DNA of 64,000 nt from Shouchella clausii (GCF_002250115.1 NZ_CP019985.1:1-64000), one strand, 5' to 3'. Shown: positions 1 through 9,829, numbered from the stretch's first letter. Program-made: numbers and translations. Notes: a model not told the origin generated them from the letters alone.

Positions 1-1043
1 AGCAGAGAAACGACTTGCAGAAAGCGAGCTGCGTTACAAAGCTTTATTCGACCATAATCCTGAACTTGTGTACAGAATTGATTTGCACGGGAACATTGTG
101 GATTTAAATGATAAATTTATGCAAGTAACTGGTTATAAACAAGAGGATGCGCTCGGCAAATCAATCCTCACTTACGTCCAACCAGATGACCATGAGCGCT
201 TGCGCTGGAAATTAGAGCAAGTCAAATTGACACGGAGAGCACACCAATGCAACCAAGTCCGTATTAACCACCGCTATGGTGATCGTGTCATTGTCAACTG
301 TGCATCGGTTCCGATCATCATCGATAATGAATTGGTTGGCATTACAGGTTACGCCACCAATATTACAAAATATTAGAAACAGAAGAAAAGCTCCGTACGA
401 CGGAAAAGTTGGCTGTCGTTGGCGAGTTAGCAGCTGGGATTGCACATGAAATCCGCAACCCACTTACATCCCTTAGAGGGTTTGTCCAACTTTCCAGGAT
501 GAAAGCAAGGAAAATAATCCCCTTCATCGGATTATGCTCGATGAATTAGAGCGCATTAATACGATTGCGAGCGAATTGCTCGTTTTGTCACGGCCCCAAG
601 GAGTAGTCTTCCAAAGATGCAACCTTCGCCAAGTCTTAGGGGACGTCGTTCAGTTAATGGATACAGATGCACAACTTAATGGGGCGACTCTATGCCTTCA
701 AGCTGAAGAAGAGCTATCTCTTGAGTGCGACCCTAACCAGTTAAAACAACTGTTTATTAACGTCGTAAAAAATGCAGCAGAATCAGGGGCGAGCGCGATT
801 GTTGTACGAGCATTCCCTAGCCGCACACAAATATGCGTGGCTGTGGAAGACAATGGCTGCGGCATTAGTGGCGACCGAATTGAAAGACTCGGCGAACCTT
901 TTTATTCGCAAAAAGAACGGGGAACAGGGCTTGGGCTAACGATCAGCCATAAGATTGTTGATGCCCACCATGGTTCGATTCAGTATAAGAGTGAGCTAGG
1001 AACTGGTACAACGGTCTTCATTACTTTGCCGAAAGTACAATAA
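1..1043 (+). pseudogene. PAS-domain sensor histidine kinase (5' end outside window, two frameshifts)
   Basis: The reading frame is open from base 2 and encodes a PAS domain (VYRIDLHGNIVDLN, then a PAC-like GYATNIT). A HisKA dimerisation box follows (GIAHEIRNPLTSLRGF, His near base 450), then a HATPase domain (NVVKNAAESG N-box; GTGLGLTISHKIVDAHHG G-box). This is the architecture of Bacillus sporulation-type kinases (KinA/KinE) that feed the Spo0A phosphorelay; that role is inferred. The frame breaks near base 370 (an AAAA run) and near base 498 (a TTT run). Adding one base to each run restores one continuous protein, so these may be sequencing errors rather than true decay. A hairpin terminator follows at 1116. 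Confidence 0.8.
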
Positions 1044-1115
1044 ACCAAGTCTTAAGAAACAAAGGTTGGAGACACGGCTTCAAGCTGCTCTTTGTCTGGC
1101 AGCATCACTCAGTAG

Positions 1116-1140
1116 CCTGCTGATAACAGCAGGTTTTTTT
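1116..1140 (+). terminator. Rho-independent terminator after the histidine kinase
   Basis: A perfect 7-bp stem CCTGCTG / CAGCAGG with an ATAA loop is followed by seven T residues. Confidence 0.9.
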
Positions 1141-1163
1141 ATCTATACAGGGCCACCGTAACG

Positions 1164-1172
1164 TGATATAAT
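1164..1172 (+). promoter_or_regulatory. Extended -10 promoter element upstream of the GlcD-type gene
   Basis: TGATATAAT contains a consensus TATAAT with the TG extension. It lies 72 bases before the ATG at 1244. The -35 region is weak, as is common for extended -10 promoters. Confidence 0.5.
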
Positions 1173-1243
1173 CTGCCATTATTAGACGAATCGTTTTGGC
1201 TTTCAAAACGTCGCAACATTCGAACAGAAAAGGGGGATGATGC

Positions 1244-2628
1244 ATGTCTGAGTTGGCCAAGGCATTGCAAGCCCATTTAGGGACTCAAAAAGTGACAATT
1301 AACGAAACAGCCCTTGCGCTTCATAGCAAGGACGAATCCTACCATACGCCAAGCCAACCTGAAGTGGTCGCATATCCCACATGTACAGAAGATGTACAAG
1401 CCATTATACAGATAGCTAAATCATTTTTCCGCGCCCTATCTATTCATTTGGCCTCGGCACAAGTTAGAAGGCCATGCGATTCCGTATGAAGGCGGCATCT
1501 CAATCGATTTTTCAGAAATGAATAACATTATTGCTGTAAAAGAAAAGATTTCCTTGTAACGGTTCAGCCAGGGGTAACCCGTTCTCAGCTCAATCAGGAA
1601 TTAAAGAAATATGGATTATTTTTTCCAGTCCGATCCTGGCCAAACGCGACACTTGGCGGCATGGCTGCCACCAATGCCAGCGGCACAACTTCTGTGCGGT
1701 ACGGCATTATGCGGGATCAAGTCCGTGACTTGGAAGTCGTTTTTAGCTGACGGGACGATGATCCGCACTGGCAATCTGCAGCCAAGTCATCATCAGGCTA
1801 CCATTTAAACGGATTGTTTGTAGGATCAGAAGGCACTCTTGGCTGCTTTACAGAATTGACGTTACGTGTCCACGGCATTCCTGAACATATTGTAGCTGGG
1901 CGCTGCGGCCTTTCGGACATTAGACGACGCAGTAGCCGCTGTTGTCGCGATTTTACCAAGCTGGAATTCCCGATTGCCGCGTCGAGTTAGTAGATGAACC
2001 TTCCATTGCTAAAGTCAATGCCTTTAGCGATACTGATTACAGCCAAAAGCCGACACTATTTCTTGAATTTCATGGCAATGAAGCAGGGCTCAAACAAGAC
2101 GTGGCATTTACAAAAGAAATGGTGGCCGACTACGGTTGCGAAGCCTTTGCTTTCGAAACCGATACAGCGGCACGCAACAAGCTATGGGAAGCGCGGCATA
2201 ACTTGGCATATGCTTACGTGCATAGCGCCCCTGGACGAAAGCTGATGGTGACAGATGTATGCGTCCCCATTTCACAATTGGCAGACGCGATTCGCACAGC
2301 TCGAAATGCGGTCACTTGCTCTCCTTTTGAAGGAGGCATCATTGGTCCGTTGGCGATGGCAATTACCACGTTTTGCTAATGATTGACCCGGCTAACGCTG
2401 ATGAGATCGAAGCGGCTAGCCGCTTAAATGAAGCGATGTCAATGATGCACTTGCCCGCGGTGGCACTTGCACAGGCGAGCATGGCGTAGGCATCGGCAAA
2501 CTGAAATACCAAGCACAAGAACACGGACCAGCGCTTGGTGTAATGCAATCGATCAAACGCGCCCTTGACCCTGAAATCGAATGAACCCTAATAAATTGTT
2601 GTACACAAAGACGGAGGATGTTGTATGA
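1244..2628 (+). pseudogene. FAD-binding oxidase, GlcD / D-lactate dehydrogenase type, many frameshifts
   Basis: Pieces in all three frames assemble into one ~460-residue member of the GlcD/DLD flavoprotein family, which oxidises 2-hydroxy acids such as glycolate or D-lactate. Recognisable parts in order are LEGHAIPYEGGISIDF and [18 protein letters not shown] of the FAD-binding PCMH domain, VGSEGTLG, FLEFHG, and the C-terminal TGEHGVGIGKLKY. The start has a strong AAGGGGGATG site. I count roughly ten single-base indels, several in homopolymers (for example near 1468, 1542 and 2576). The last codons end in ATGA, which overlaps the start of the downstream symporter by 4 bases, so the two are translationally coupled and the symporter may import the substrate. 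Confidence 0.8.
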
Positions 2629-3588
2629 AGTGGATTGAATCGCTTAGTTCTTTTGCCGGAAAATATTTTGCACTGCTTGTTATTGTAGCGGCTATCACTG
2701 CTTTTCTTGTTCCAGAAGTTTTTATCCCGATTAATGGCTATGTACCAATTTTGCTAGGCATCGTCATGCTAGGGATGGGAATGACGTTGAAGCCAGTTGA
2801 CTTTAAGCTTGTTGCCACACGCCCACTCCCTGTTTTGCTTGGCCTTGTGTTCCAATTTACGATCATGCCCTTTACCGCTTCGCGATTGCTTATTTGCTGC
2901 AATTGCCGCCAGAACTCGCGGCTGGCCTTGTGCTGCTTGGTTCAGTCCCTGGGGGCACAGCGTCCAACGTCATGGTTTATTTGGCAAAAGGCGATTTACC
3001 CCTTTCAATTACAATGACGTCAATGTCAACGTTATTGGCGCCAATCGCTACACCGGCTTTGCTTTATTTGTTAGCTGGACAATGGCTGCCAGTCAATTTC
3101 GTCGACATGTTTACGATGATTGTTCAAGTCATTGTCATTCCCGTTATCGCCGGGTTATTGATTAACCGTTTCTTGCCAAAAATCGCAGCAAAAACATCTG
3201 TGGCGATGCCTCTTGTCTCTGTGCTTGCCATTCTCGCGATCTTATCAGCAGTGGTTGCCGCCAACACTGGCAGCTTGATCCAAGCAGGCTTGATTGCTTT
3301 GTTGCCGTGATGCTCCATAATGCCGCCGGCCTCGCACTAGGCTTTATAGCAGCTCTCGCTTTCCGTTTGCCGGCTAGCCAGCGTCGTGCGATTTCAATTG
3401 AAGTTGGCATGCAAAATTCCGGTCTAGGCGTCGCCTTAGCAACTGCCCATTTTACACCATTGGCTGCCATACCAAGTGTACTCGCCGCTGCTTGGCACAA
3501 CATTTCTGGGCCTATCCTTGCCACATACTGGTCAAAACGGCCACTGCCACCAGAGGCCACATCACTAAATAAAAAAAGAGCTTCTTGA
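2625..3588 (+). pseudogene. Bile acid:sodium symporter (BASS) family transporter, two frameshifts
   Basis: Conceptual joining of three frames gives a ~320-residue, highly hydrophobic protein of the BASS/SBF family (sodium-coupled uptake of organic anions). Family marks are LGMGMTLKPVDF, GSVPGGTASNVMVYLAKGD and EVGMQNSGLGVALA, the last two lying in the crossed-helix sodium-binding regions. Frames break near 2876 and 3306. The start ATG overlaps the stop of the upstream oxidase (ATGA), implying an operon. The substrate is unknown; a 2-hydroxy acid is a guess from the neighbour. Apart from the indels the protein looks well conserved, which argues for very recent mutation or sequence error. Confidence 0.8.
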
Positions 3589-3594
3589 CAAATA

Positions 3595-3620
3595 ACCCGC
3601 CGCAACATACGGCGGGTTTC
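3595..3620 (+). terminator. Terminator after the BASS symporter
   Basis: A perfect 8-bp stem ACCCGCCG / CGGCGGGT with a 7-base loop lies directly after the symporter stop, followed by a short TT run. It abuts the repeat element that starts at 3620. Confidence 0.7.
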
Positions 3621-3780
3621 AGACTGTAGACAAACGCTCGCATACTTCGTCGTTTGCCTCGGTCATATGCTTTGAAACTGTCGTTTCATGCGCAAGAAAA
3701 CCGCTGCTCATGAACCCCCGTTCTATTCGCATCTTCCCTCGCCAGCACTCCTCGTCTGACAAGCGTTTTCTATCAGTCTG
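3620..3780. repeat. ~160-bp MITE-like element with imperfect terminal inverted repeats
   Basis: The element fills the gap between two convergent genes. Its ends are inverted copies: CAGACTGTAGACAAACGCT at 3620 and AGCGTTTTCTATCAGTCTG at 3762-3780 (14 of 19 positions match). The left end also folds on itself (3622-3664, arms GACTG..CAAACG and CGTTTG..CGGTC). The left hairpin recurs inverted at 10378-10413, and 23 bases of the right end recur exactly at 7868-7890. No coding potential or target-site duplication was seen. Confidence 0.65.
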
Positions 3781-3808
3781 AGGGTGGGTTTTTCCATGAG
3801 TTGGCTGC

Positions 3809-5148
3809 TTAAGAAGAAACGGTTTTTACCCCTATTCCTGTTTGGGCAAGCATGGAAAAATAAGAGGGGCATGTTTTGGCAACGCAGCCAGGATCGTCTA
3901 GTTCGATTTTATCTACTCTTGCGCCAATCAGAGCGAGCGCCATCGCCATGCGGTGGTCATCGTATGTGTTTACAACGGTTGGCGTCGGCTGGCCTGGATA
4001 AACCATTAATCCATCATGTCTTTCCTCGACACGGATACCTAAGCGGCTTAACTCTGTACAAATTGCGCGAATGCGATCACATTCATGGTGTCGGATGTGG
4101 CCAACTCCTTCAATGGCAATTGGACCGTCAGCAAAAGGAGCGATCGCGGCAAGCGTTAAGGCTTGATCGGATAATTCATTCATATTAACGGAAAACCCGC
4201 CTTTTAAACGAGGGGCCCTTCTACTTCAACAAACGATGGTCCGATTTCAAAGTTGCATCCCATTCGTTTAAGGATGGAGACAAACAGAATATCTGGCTGG
4301 CTTGTTTTCGTCGAAAAATGGCGTATACGGATTTTCCCTGCTGTGATGGCGGCAAGGGCAAGAAAGTAACAAGCCGTTGAGGCATCGGCTTCAATCGCGA
4401 TGTCGTTTGCGACATAAGGAGAAGGGTTCACTTCAAGCAAGCTTAAATCAGGCGCTGCTTTCACTTCGACCCCAAAAGCTGCCATCAAGTCGATTGTGAT
4501 TCGCACATACGCCTGTTGGACAATGCCGCCTTCAACAGTGATCGAGACAGGTTCTTTCGCCAATGGAGCCGCCAATAAACAGCCGCTTATAAATTGGCTG
4601 GACAGCTGGCCGCTCATGTTCACTTTTCCCCCGTTCAACCCTTCACCGGAGATGGAAAGGGGATAATGGCCCCTACGGTCGCCATACTGAATGCCTGCCC
4701 CTAATGCCTGTAATGTTTCTACCAAGGGAGCAATGGGGCGTTTGTTCATGCTTTGGCTCGCTTCCACATGCCAGTTTCCCGTTGCAGCCGCCAACATTCC
4801 AGGCAAAAAACGTCCTGCTGTTCCAGCTGAACCAATATAAAGGGAGCCAGAATGAAACACCCCTCCTCTCCCATAGACAGTCATATCGCTTCCATCTACC
4901 GCAATTTTTACCCCTGTTTTTGTAAGCGCATCGATGCACCAATACGTGTCGTCGCTTTTTAACGCATTCCTTAATGTAGAAGTGCCTGACGCAGCTGCTG
5001 CCAACAGCAATGCGCGATTTGTTGCACTCTTGCTTCCAGGCACTTCTAACGAAGCGTTTATTCTCTTTTGGCTCGGCGTTAAACGGAGGCGCTCCACCCC
5101 TGCTAAAGGCGTCCAAGGGCTACGTGCTTGTGAATCAAACTGAACCAT
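3809..5148 (-). pseudogene. aroA: 3-phosphoshikimate 1-carboxyvinyltransferase (EPSP synthase), one frameshift
   Basis: The two pieces join near 4203, where one extra T in a TTT run restores ~440 residues, typical for EPSP synthase. The enzyme transfers enolpyruvate from PEP to shikimate-3-phosphate in aromatic amino acid synthesis. Visible motifs are VPGSKSATNRAL (PEP/S3P-binding lysine), GSAGTAGRF, SGQLSSQFISGCL, NELSDQALTLAAIAPFADG and NTYDDHRMAMALAL. The usual GNAGTAMRP loop reads GSAGTAGRF, lacking the proline position, so this is a divergent subtype. ATG 5148 has an AAAGGAGA site. It stands apart from any aro operon and is divergent from a LysR gene that probably regulates it. Confidence 0.85.
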
Positions 5149-5245
5149 GCTCCAATCTCCTTTGTATTCGTTCTTCCTTTTATTTTAATGACAGAAGTGA
5201 TATAAATGAAATCAATATTATTAATCGATGACATAGGTGATATTT

Positions 5246-6128
5246 ATGACAAATTTAGAGCATTACCGCATTTTTTATACAACGGCTAAAGAGCAAAACT
5301 TTAGCAAAGCCGCTTCCTCCCTATTTATTACACAGCCTAGTGTCAGCCACGCCATTAAACAATTGGAAACGCAACTAGGCGTGTCGCTCTTTGTTAGGCA
5401 CTCAAAAGGGGTCTTTTTAACAAATGAAGGCAAAGTGCTTTACTCGTACATCAAGCAAGCATTTGCCCACATTGAAACAGGAGAACGGCACCTCCAATCA
5501 TTGAAAGCGCTTGAAAGTGGCTCGATTACCATTGCTAGCAGCGACTCGATTTGCAAACATTATCTGTTGCCACGGGTTCCCTCTTTTTTGAAACGTTGGC
5601 CGAAGCTTGACATTAAGTTCCAGCATGGCTCGACGCCAGACATTATGAAAAAACTAGAGCAAGGGCGAAATCGACATAGGGATTGTGCACTTGCCTATTA
5701 ACGAGAAGGACATGGAAATAACCCCTTTTAAAACGACGACTTGCCTTTTTTGTACTAGTCCAACATACAAAACGCTTCATGACGGTACCCATTCATTAGC
5801 GGAGCTAACCCGCTACCCGCTTGTCTCTTTTTCAGCAGGGAGCAGTACTCGCTCTTTTCTTGAGCATTTATTCCAACAACAGGGGCAAACGTTTTCTCCA
5901 GAGTTGGAAGTCGGAAGCATTGAACTGCTAATTGAGTGCGCCAAGCTTGGCATGGGAATTGGCTTTGTTGCTAAAGAGCTGATCGAAAAGGAACTTGAGC
6001 GAAGCGAGTTAGTCGAAATCCCAGTCGATATAGCCATCCCCACTAGGGAAATCGCGCTCATCACAAAAAAAGCAGCGCCACTGTCAATCGCAGCGCGCCG
6101 CTTTTTTAACCATTTACTTGCCGATTAA
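5246..6128 (+). pseudogene. LysR-family transcriptional regulator, one frameshift
   Basis: The N-terminal helix-turn-helix is typical (NFSKAASSLFITQPSVSHAIKQLE), followed by a LysR substrate-binding fold (TIASSDSICKHYLLP; ELLIECAKLGMGIGFVAKELIE). Near 5670 a GGG run has one base too many; removing it joins both parts into ~293 residues. I place the start at ATG 5246 because AGGTGA at 5235-5240 is correctly spaced for it; an in-frame GTG at 5237 overlaps that site. It is divergent from the EPSP synthase gene across ~97 bases, the classic LysR-target arrangement. Its stop codon lies one base from the stop of the convergent binding-protein gene. Confidence 0.85.
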
Positions 6129-6129
6129 A

Positions 6130-7731
6130 TTACTCGACTTTTTCCGTATCACGTAAATAGAAAATACTTGCTGGATATTGCCAGAACCCTTCAATGTCAT
6201 CGCCCATGCCGGCCAATAACACAGAGTGGTACAAATTGACGACTGGCGCTTCTTCGGCCAACACATTTTGCGCTTCTTCATAAAGGGCCAAACGCTTCTG
6301 TTCATCCGTCTCTTTACGCGCTTGCTCTAGCAAATCGTCTAATTGCTCATTGGCAAAGAACGTTCTGTTGCCAGGGGCGCCAAAGTTGGATGAATGGAAC
6401 ATCGGATACAAGCCATAATCGGCATCGACGGTTACGGTTCCCCACGTGCCGATAAACATTTCCGTCTCGCCATCACCGGTCATTTCCAGATAAGTAGCAC
6501 TCTCAACCGGATTAATGGAAACGTTTATGCCAATTTCTTCAAGTTGGGCTTGCAAGTAGGTAGCCAAATCAACTAATGAGGCAGTGCTGCTGTTTACAGT
6601 TAATGTCGCATCAAAACCGTCTTCATAGCCTGCTTCTTCCAGTAGCTGCCGCGCTTCTTCTTGGTCATATTCGAACGTATCGATGTTTTGGCTGTAACCT
6701 GTAACAGTAGGCGCAAGTGGCCCAATCGCCGGTTCAGCAACACCGTCCAATAAGCCGTTAATAATGCTGTCTTTGTCAATCGCCATACTAATGGCTTGGC
6801 GTACTCGCTTATCAGTAAACGGTTCAACTTCAGTGTTAAAGCCTAGATAAGTCAAGTTCGAGCTTGGAGATTGTTTCACAGTCGTGTTTTCGGCAGACTC
6901 GATTTCCGAAATGCTGCTCGGGTTAACAGGGTAAATAAGATCCGCTACATCGCCTTGCAACTCAGCAATTCGCGTTGCTTCCTCTGGAACCGTTTTAAAA
7001 GTAATTCCGCTTGCTTTGGCAAGGTTGTCCTTGTCCCAGTAATCTTCATTCCGGGTTACAGAGACCGATTCGCCTGATGTACGGCTGTCCAATTCAAAAA
7101 AACCAGTGCCGATCGGATGTGCATCTACGTATGAAAAAGCAGGTTCGCCGTTTTCGATTGCTTCATAATCAGCATCAATCGCTTCTTTGCTAATCATTCC
7201 ACCAGCTGGATGGGCTAAATGGGAAGGAAGCGGCGAAAATGGGCCGTCTGTATGGATATGAACCGTGTACTCATCGATGACTTCGACATCGGTGATTTTA
7301 TCAAACAAAAACGCAACAGGGGAACCTAGATCTGGGTCGCGAACACGGTCCAAGTTGGCTTTAACAACTTCAGCATTAAATTCACTGCCGTCGTGGAATG
7401 TCACGTCTTCACGCAACTTTGCTTCCCAGACATCATCTTCTATTTGTTCAAGGCTTGTCGCCAAGCTTGGTTGAATCTCATTGTTTTCATCAAACTCAAC
7501 CAACTTATTGTAAAGAGTCCCCATTACATATAATGAATTCCCATCATTTGCCCCATGGGGGTCGAGAGAAACAGGATCAGACGACAAATCAATCGTTAGC
7601 TCGGCCCCGCTTGCGCTGTTTTCCGCCTCATCGCTTGTATTTTCTGCTTGTTCAGGGTCGTTTGAGCACGCAGTAACGACAAGCATGGCAGAAGCTGCAA
7701 CCGCTAACCATAAAGCGTTTTTCTTAAACAT
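6130..7731 (-). CDS. ABC transporter substrate-binding lipoprotein (peptide/nickel/glutathione type, SBP family 5)
   Basis: This 533-residue protein starts with a lipoprotein signal (AMLVVTACSND, Cys at about residue 22), so it should be anchored outside the membrane. The body matches family 5 binding proteins of Opp/Dpp/Gsi type: LDPHGANDGNSLYVMGTLYNKLVEF near the N-terminus, then LREDVTFHDGSEFNAEVVKANLDR and FTDKRVRQAISMAIDK. No permease or ATPase gene is next to it, so it must partner with a transporter elsewhere. A GAGGTGA site lies just before ATG 7731 and a TATAAT -10 lies at 7759-7764 (reverse strand). No terminator separates it from the convergent LysR gene. Confidence 0.85.
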   Translation of the reverse strand: MFKKNALWLAVAASAMLVVTACSNDPEQAENTSDEAENSASGAELTIDLSSDPVSLDPHGANDGNSLYVMGTLYNKLVEFDENNEIQPSLATSLEQIEDDVWEAKLREDVTFHDGSEFNAEVVKANLDRVRDPDLGSPVAFLFDKITDVEVIDEYTVHIHTDGPFSPLPSHLAHPAGGMISKEAIDADYEAIENGEPAFSYVDAHPIGTGFFELDSRTSGESVSVTRNEDYWDKDNLAKASGITFKTVPEEATRIAELQGDVADLIYPVNPSSISEIESAENTTVKQSPSSNLTYLGFNTEVEPFTDKRVRQAISMAIDKDSIINGLLDGVAEPAIGPLAPTVTGYSQNIDTFEYDQEEARQLLEEAGYEDGFDATLTVNSSTASLVDLATYLQAQLEEIGINVSINPVESATYLEMTGDGETEMFIGTWGTVTVDADYGLYPMFHSSNFGAPGNRTFFANEQLDDLLEQARKETDEQKRLALYEEAQNVLAEEAPVVNLYHSVLLAGMGDDIEGFWQYPASIFYLRDTEKVE

Positions 7732-7758
7732 GATGTCACCTCTTTTGTTGTTTCCCCT

Positions 7759-7764
7759 ATTATA
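7759..7764 (-). promoter_or_regulatory. -10 box for the substrate-binding protein gene
   Basis: On the minus strand TATAAT lies 28 bases before the ATG at 7731. No good -35 hexamer is visible. Confidence 0.4.
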
Positions 7765-7867
7765 CTTAATCTCCCATAAGATTACTAGACTTTTTATAAG
7801 AGGGTTTGGTGAAAGCCATCATTTCTGGCATCGGCAACAACACCAGAGCGCTTTTAGCGCCCTGGCC

Positions 7868-7890
7868 GACAAGCGTTTTCTATCAGTCTG
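7868..7890. repeat. Exact 23-bp copy of the right end of the 3620-3780 element
   Basis: The bases are identical to 3758-3780 (GACAAGCG ... ATCAGTCTG). The rest of the element is not recognisable here. A separate hairpin CCAGAGCGC/GCGCCCTGG lies just before it (about 7841-7864). The site is intergenic between the terpene synthase and the binding-protein gene. Confidence 0.7.
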
Positions 7891-7927
7891 GGATTTTGTC
7901 GACTATATCGACCCTTTTGCGCCCTAG

Positions 7928-8986
7928 TTATGAAATTTTACGTTTAAAAATCCAACGGTTGTAATAAAACAAGCTTGCTGGAAAACCGCCTAGTTTGATT
8001 AATTGTTTTGCTTCTGCTTTCAAACGAGGATGGCTCATCACTTTTTTATCTGATAAATACAACGCGTACAGCCCTGTTTTCAACAGCAAATGGAATTTTT
8101 TATCGGGAAGCATTTGCAGCTTTTCTGTCGCCTTCTCATCAATGTATTTAAAACGCTCGAACATTTCTTTGCTGTCCCGATAATAAGCGACAAAATTCAT
8201 TTCGTTTTCTTGGCGGTCTTCTTCTTGGTCAATAAAATAATCGAGCAGAATATGGACGCCTTGTACCCAAGGAAAATACGCCTCTTTTATTTGCTGGCCT
8301 TGAGCAGTCTGTACAGGGGCAGCAGCATAAGCGGCCATACAGTATAAGGCAAGGGTAGAGGCTGTTCCGCAAGCAAATTCATACCAACGCATCGTCGGGG
8401 CAAAATGTTTGTTGCGTTCATAAAAATCCTTTAATAACGGCTCACGTTTTTCTTCCTCGACATGCTTGTATACTTGAAAGTCAATGTAAAACTGGGATAC
8501 TTCCTGCATATGCGTTTGCATGTCCGCAAATCCAGGAAAAGAAGCAGTCGCTTCCCGGCAAGCATCGACCAATTTCCGCAAATACCCGTTGTCTTCGAAG
8601 CGATCACGATACTGATAATAATCGCCATACGGTTTGTCAGGCGTCAAACAGTCTAAAAGTGCTTGATGGATGGAACGGAAATCATTTGGATCATGGGCAT
8701 CATTTTTGTCACAAAGTGTATCAAGATAATCACAAATCGTTTGGTAGGCAACTAAAAATTGAATATGGTTGTCCTTATTTTCTCCTGCCAGCAATGCAAA
8801 AATGCTGCCGCCTTCACAATGAAACGTTTTATCATTGACCGTCCAAGCGGCTTGCTCCCGGATTTCGACATCCTCGATTTTTAATGCTTCTTGATGCCAT
8901 TTCTGCAGCTCGGCATGCGCTTTTGGCACGGTTTCCTTAAAAGCTAGTTGTATAATTTTAAATGGGTTGGCAGGCACTGTGCCCAT
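7928..8986 (-). CDS. ytpB: Tetraprenyl-beta-curcumene synthase (YtpB / DUF2600 family)
   Basis: This 352-residue protein belongs to the large-terpene cyclases that convert heptaprenyl diphosphate to tetraprenyl-beta-curcumene, the first committed step to C35 terpenes (sesquarterpenes) in Bacillus. Acidic patches consistent with metal-diphosphate binding are visible: DYLDTLCDKNDAHD at about residues 86-99 and LLDYFIDQEEDRQE at about 248-261. The family lacks the classical class I motifs and is mostly alpha-helical, as is this sequence. ATG 8986 follows AAGGAGGA at ideal spacing. The gene is monocistronic here; no squalene-hopene-cyclase-like partner is in the window. Confidence 0.85.
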   Translation of the reverse strand: MGTVPANPFKIIQLAFKETVPKAHAELQKWHQEALKIEDVEIREQAAWTVNDKTFHCEGGSIFALLAGENKDNHIQFLVAYQTICDYLDTLCDKNDAHDPNDFRSIHQALLDCLTPDKPYGDYYQYRDRFEDNGYLRKLVDACREATASFPGFADMQTHMQEVSQFYIDFQVYKHVEEEKREPLLKDFYERNKHFAPTMRWYEFACGTASTLALYCMAAYAAAPVQTAQGQQIKEAYFPWVQGVHILLDYFIDQEEDRQENEMNFVAYYRDSKEMFERFKYIDEKATEKLQMLPDKKFHLLLKTGLYALYLSDKKVMSHPRLKAEAKQLIKLGGFPASLFYYNRWIFKRKIS

Positions 8987-9088
8987 ATGTATTCCTCCTT
9001 CAACAAGGCAAGAAAGTCCGCTGCTTTAACTTTACCATATCAAAGGAAGCAATTCCTCTCAGAAGCACTCACTCTCATTTATTCTCAT

Positions 9089-9496
9089 TTAATTGTCACG
9101 ATTAGAAAAGAAACGCTTTATTGAAATGAGCAGTTCGTCAAAAAAGACGAGGAAGACTAACCCTATTGATATCAAAATCCATGAAGTGCTCCCTTCAAAT
9201 GCCAAACCGCCAACTAAAATCAGAATCATTCCTAAATAAAAGCCAATGTCTTCTTCGCTGTTCCACTTCCTAGTCGGAGTGGGTTCCGCTATTAGCTCGC
9301 TCTCCTTTAATAAATAATCAGTCGTAACGTCGAATAATTCACTTAGACGGACAATATTTTGAATGTCTGGCAAACCTTTGTCTGTCTCCCATTTCCACAC
9401 GGCTTGCCTGGAAACGTTCAATTCTTTCGCCAATTGTTCTTGAGAAAATCCTTGTTCTTCACGGAGCTGTTTCAGTTTGCTTCCAAAAGAATGCAT
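9089..9496 (-). CDS. XRE-family regulator with C-terminal membrane segments
   Basis: The 135-residue protein has an N-terminal Cro/CI-type helix-turn-helix at about residues 5-60 (LKQLREEQGFSQEQLAKELN, SRQAVWKWETDKGLPDIQNI). A hydrophobic C-terminal half with two membrane-spanning stretches follows (about residues 86-103 and 105-122), then a charged tail. This small class of membrane-tethered XRE proteins is common in Firmicutes; targets and signals are unknown. A GAGGTGAGC site precedes ATG 9496. It is divergent from the acetyltransferase region. Confidence 0.8.
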   Translation of the reverse strand: MHSFGSKLKQLREEQGFSQEQLAKELNVSRQAVWKWETDKGLPDIQNIVRLSELFDVTTDYLLKESELIAEPTPTRKWNSEEDIGFYLGMILILVGGLAFEGSTSWILISIGLVFLVFFDELLISIKRFFSNRDN

Positions 9497-9709
9497 GTTT
9501 GCTCACCTCTCTCCCTATGATAGCAAATATAACATCATCGTGTACGCTACTTGCCGTTTACCAATGACAACGATCGGTTGAAAACCTGTTTACAGCCGTT
9601 TTACATAGCGGATTATGCATATATAAATCCGTGTTCAACAGTTGATCATAAAACATCGTTTTCGATTTTTTATCAGCTATTTTTCTACTTTCCAAACTTC
9701 CTATTGGGT

Positions 9710-9738
9710 TTGCTCGCTCCTTCTGACTGCGCTATACT
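9710..9738 (+). promoter_or_regulatory. Sigma-A-type promoter for the GNAT gene
   Basis: TTGCTC (-35) and TATACT (-10) are separated by exactly 17 bases, giving four and five matches to consensus respectively. Confidence 0.6.
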
Positions 9739-9765
9739 GTAAAAGAACAAAAAGCGAGGTGAACG

Positions 9766-9795
9766 ATGCCAGATAGCCTAAGTTGCCTTTTCTAA
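9766..9795 (+). CDS. Possible nine-residue leader peptide
   Basis: ATG 9766 is preceded by GCGAGGTGA at good spacing and encodes MPDSLSCLF before TAA. It lies 34 bases upstream of the acetyltransferase start. It may be a translated leader or a chance frame; there is no obvious attenuator structure behind it. Confidence 0.25.
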   Translation: MPDSLSCLF

Positions 9796-9829
9796 GACTA
9801 TTTTTCAACTAAAGGAGCTGCTAGGCATA

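Larger units (their letters stand above)
9497..9829. other. 333-bp intergenic region with acetyltransferase promoter
   Basis: The first 200 bases hold nothing recognisable beyond the leader of the XRE gene. The right part contains the promoter at 9710-9738 and a nine-codon open frame at 9766, annotated separately. Confidence 0.5.

Noticed and set aside
1244-2628. Programmed ribosomal frameshifting in the GlcD-type gene
   Set aside because: About ten shifts in both directions without slippery sequences or structures; indels or sequence errors are the simpler explanation.
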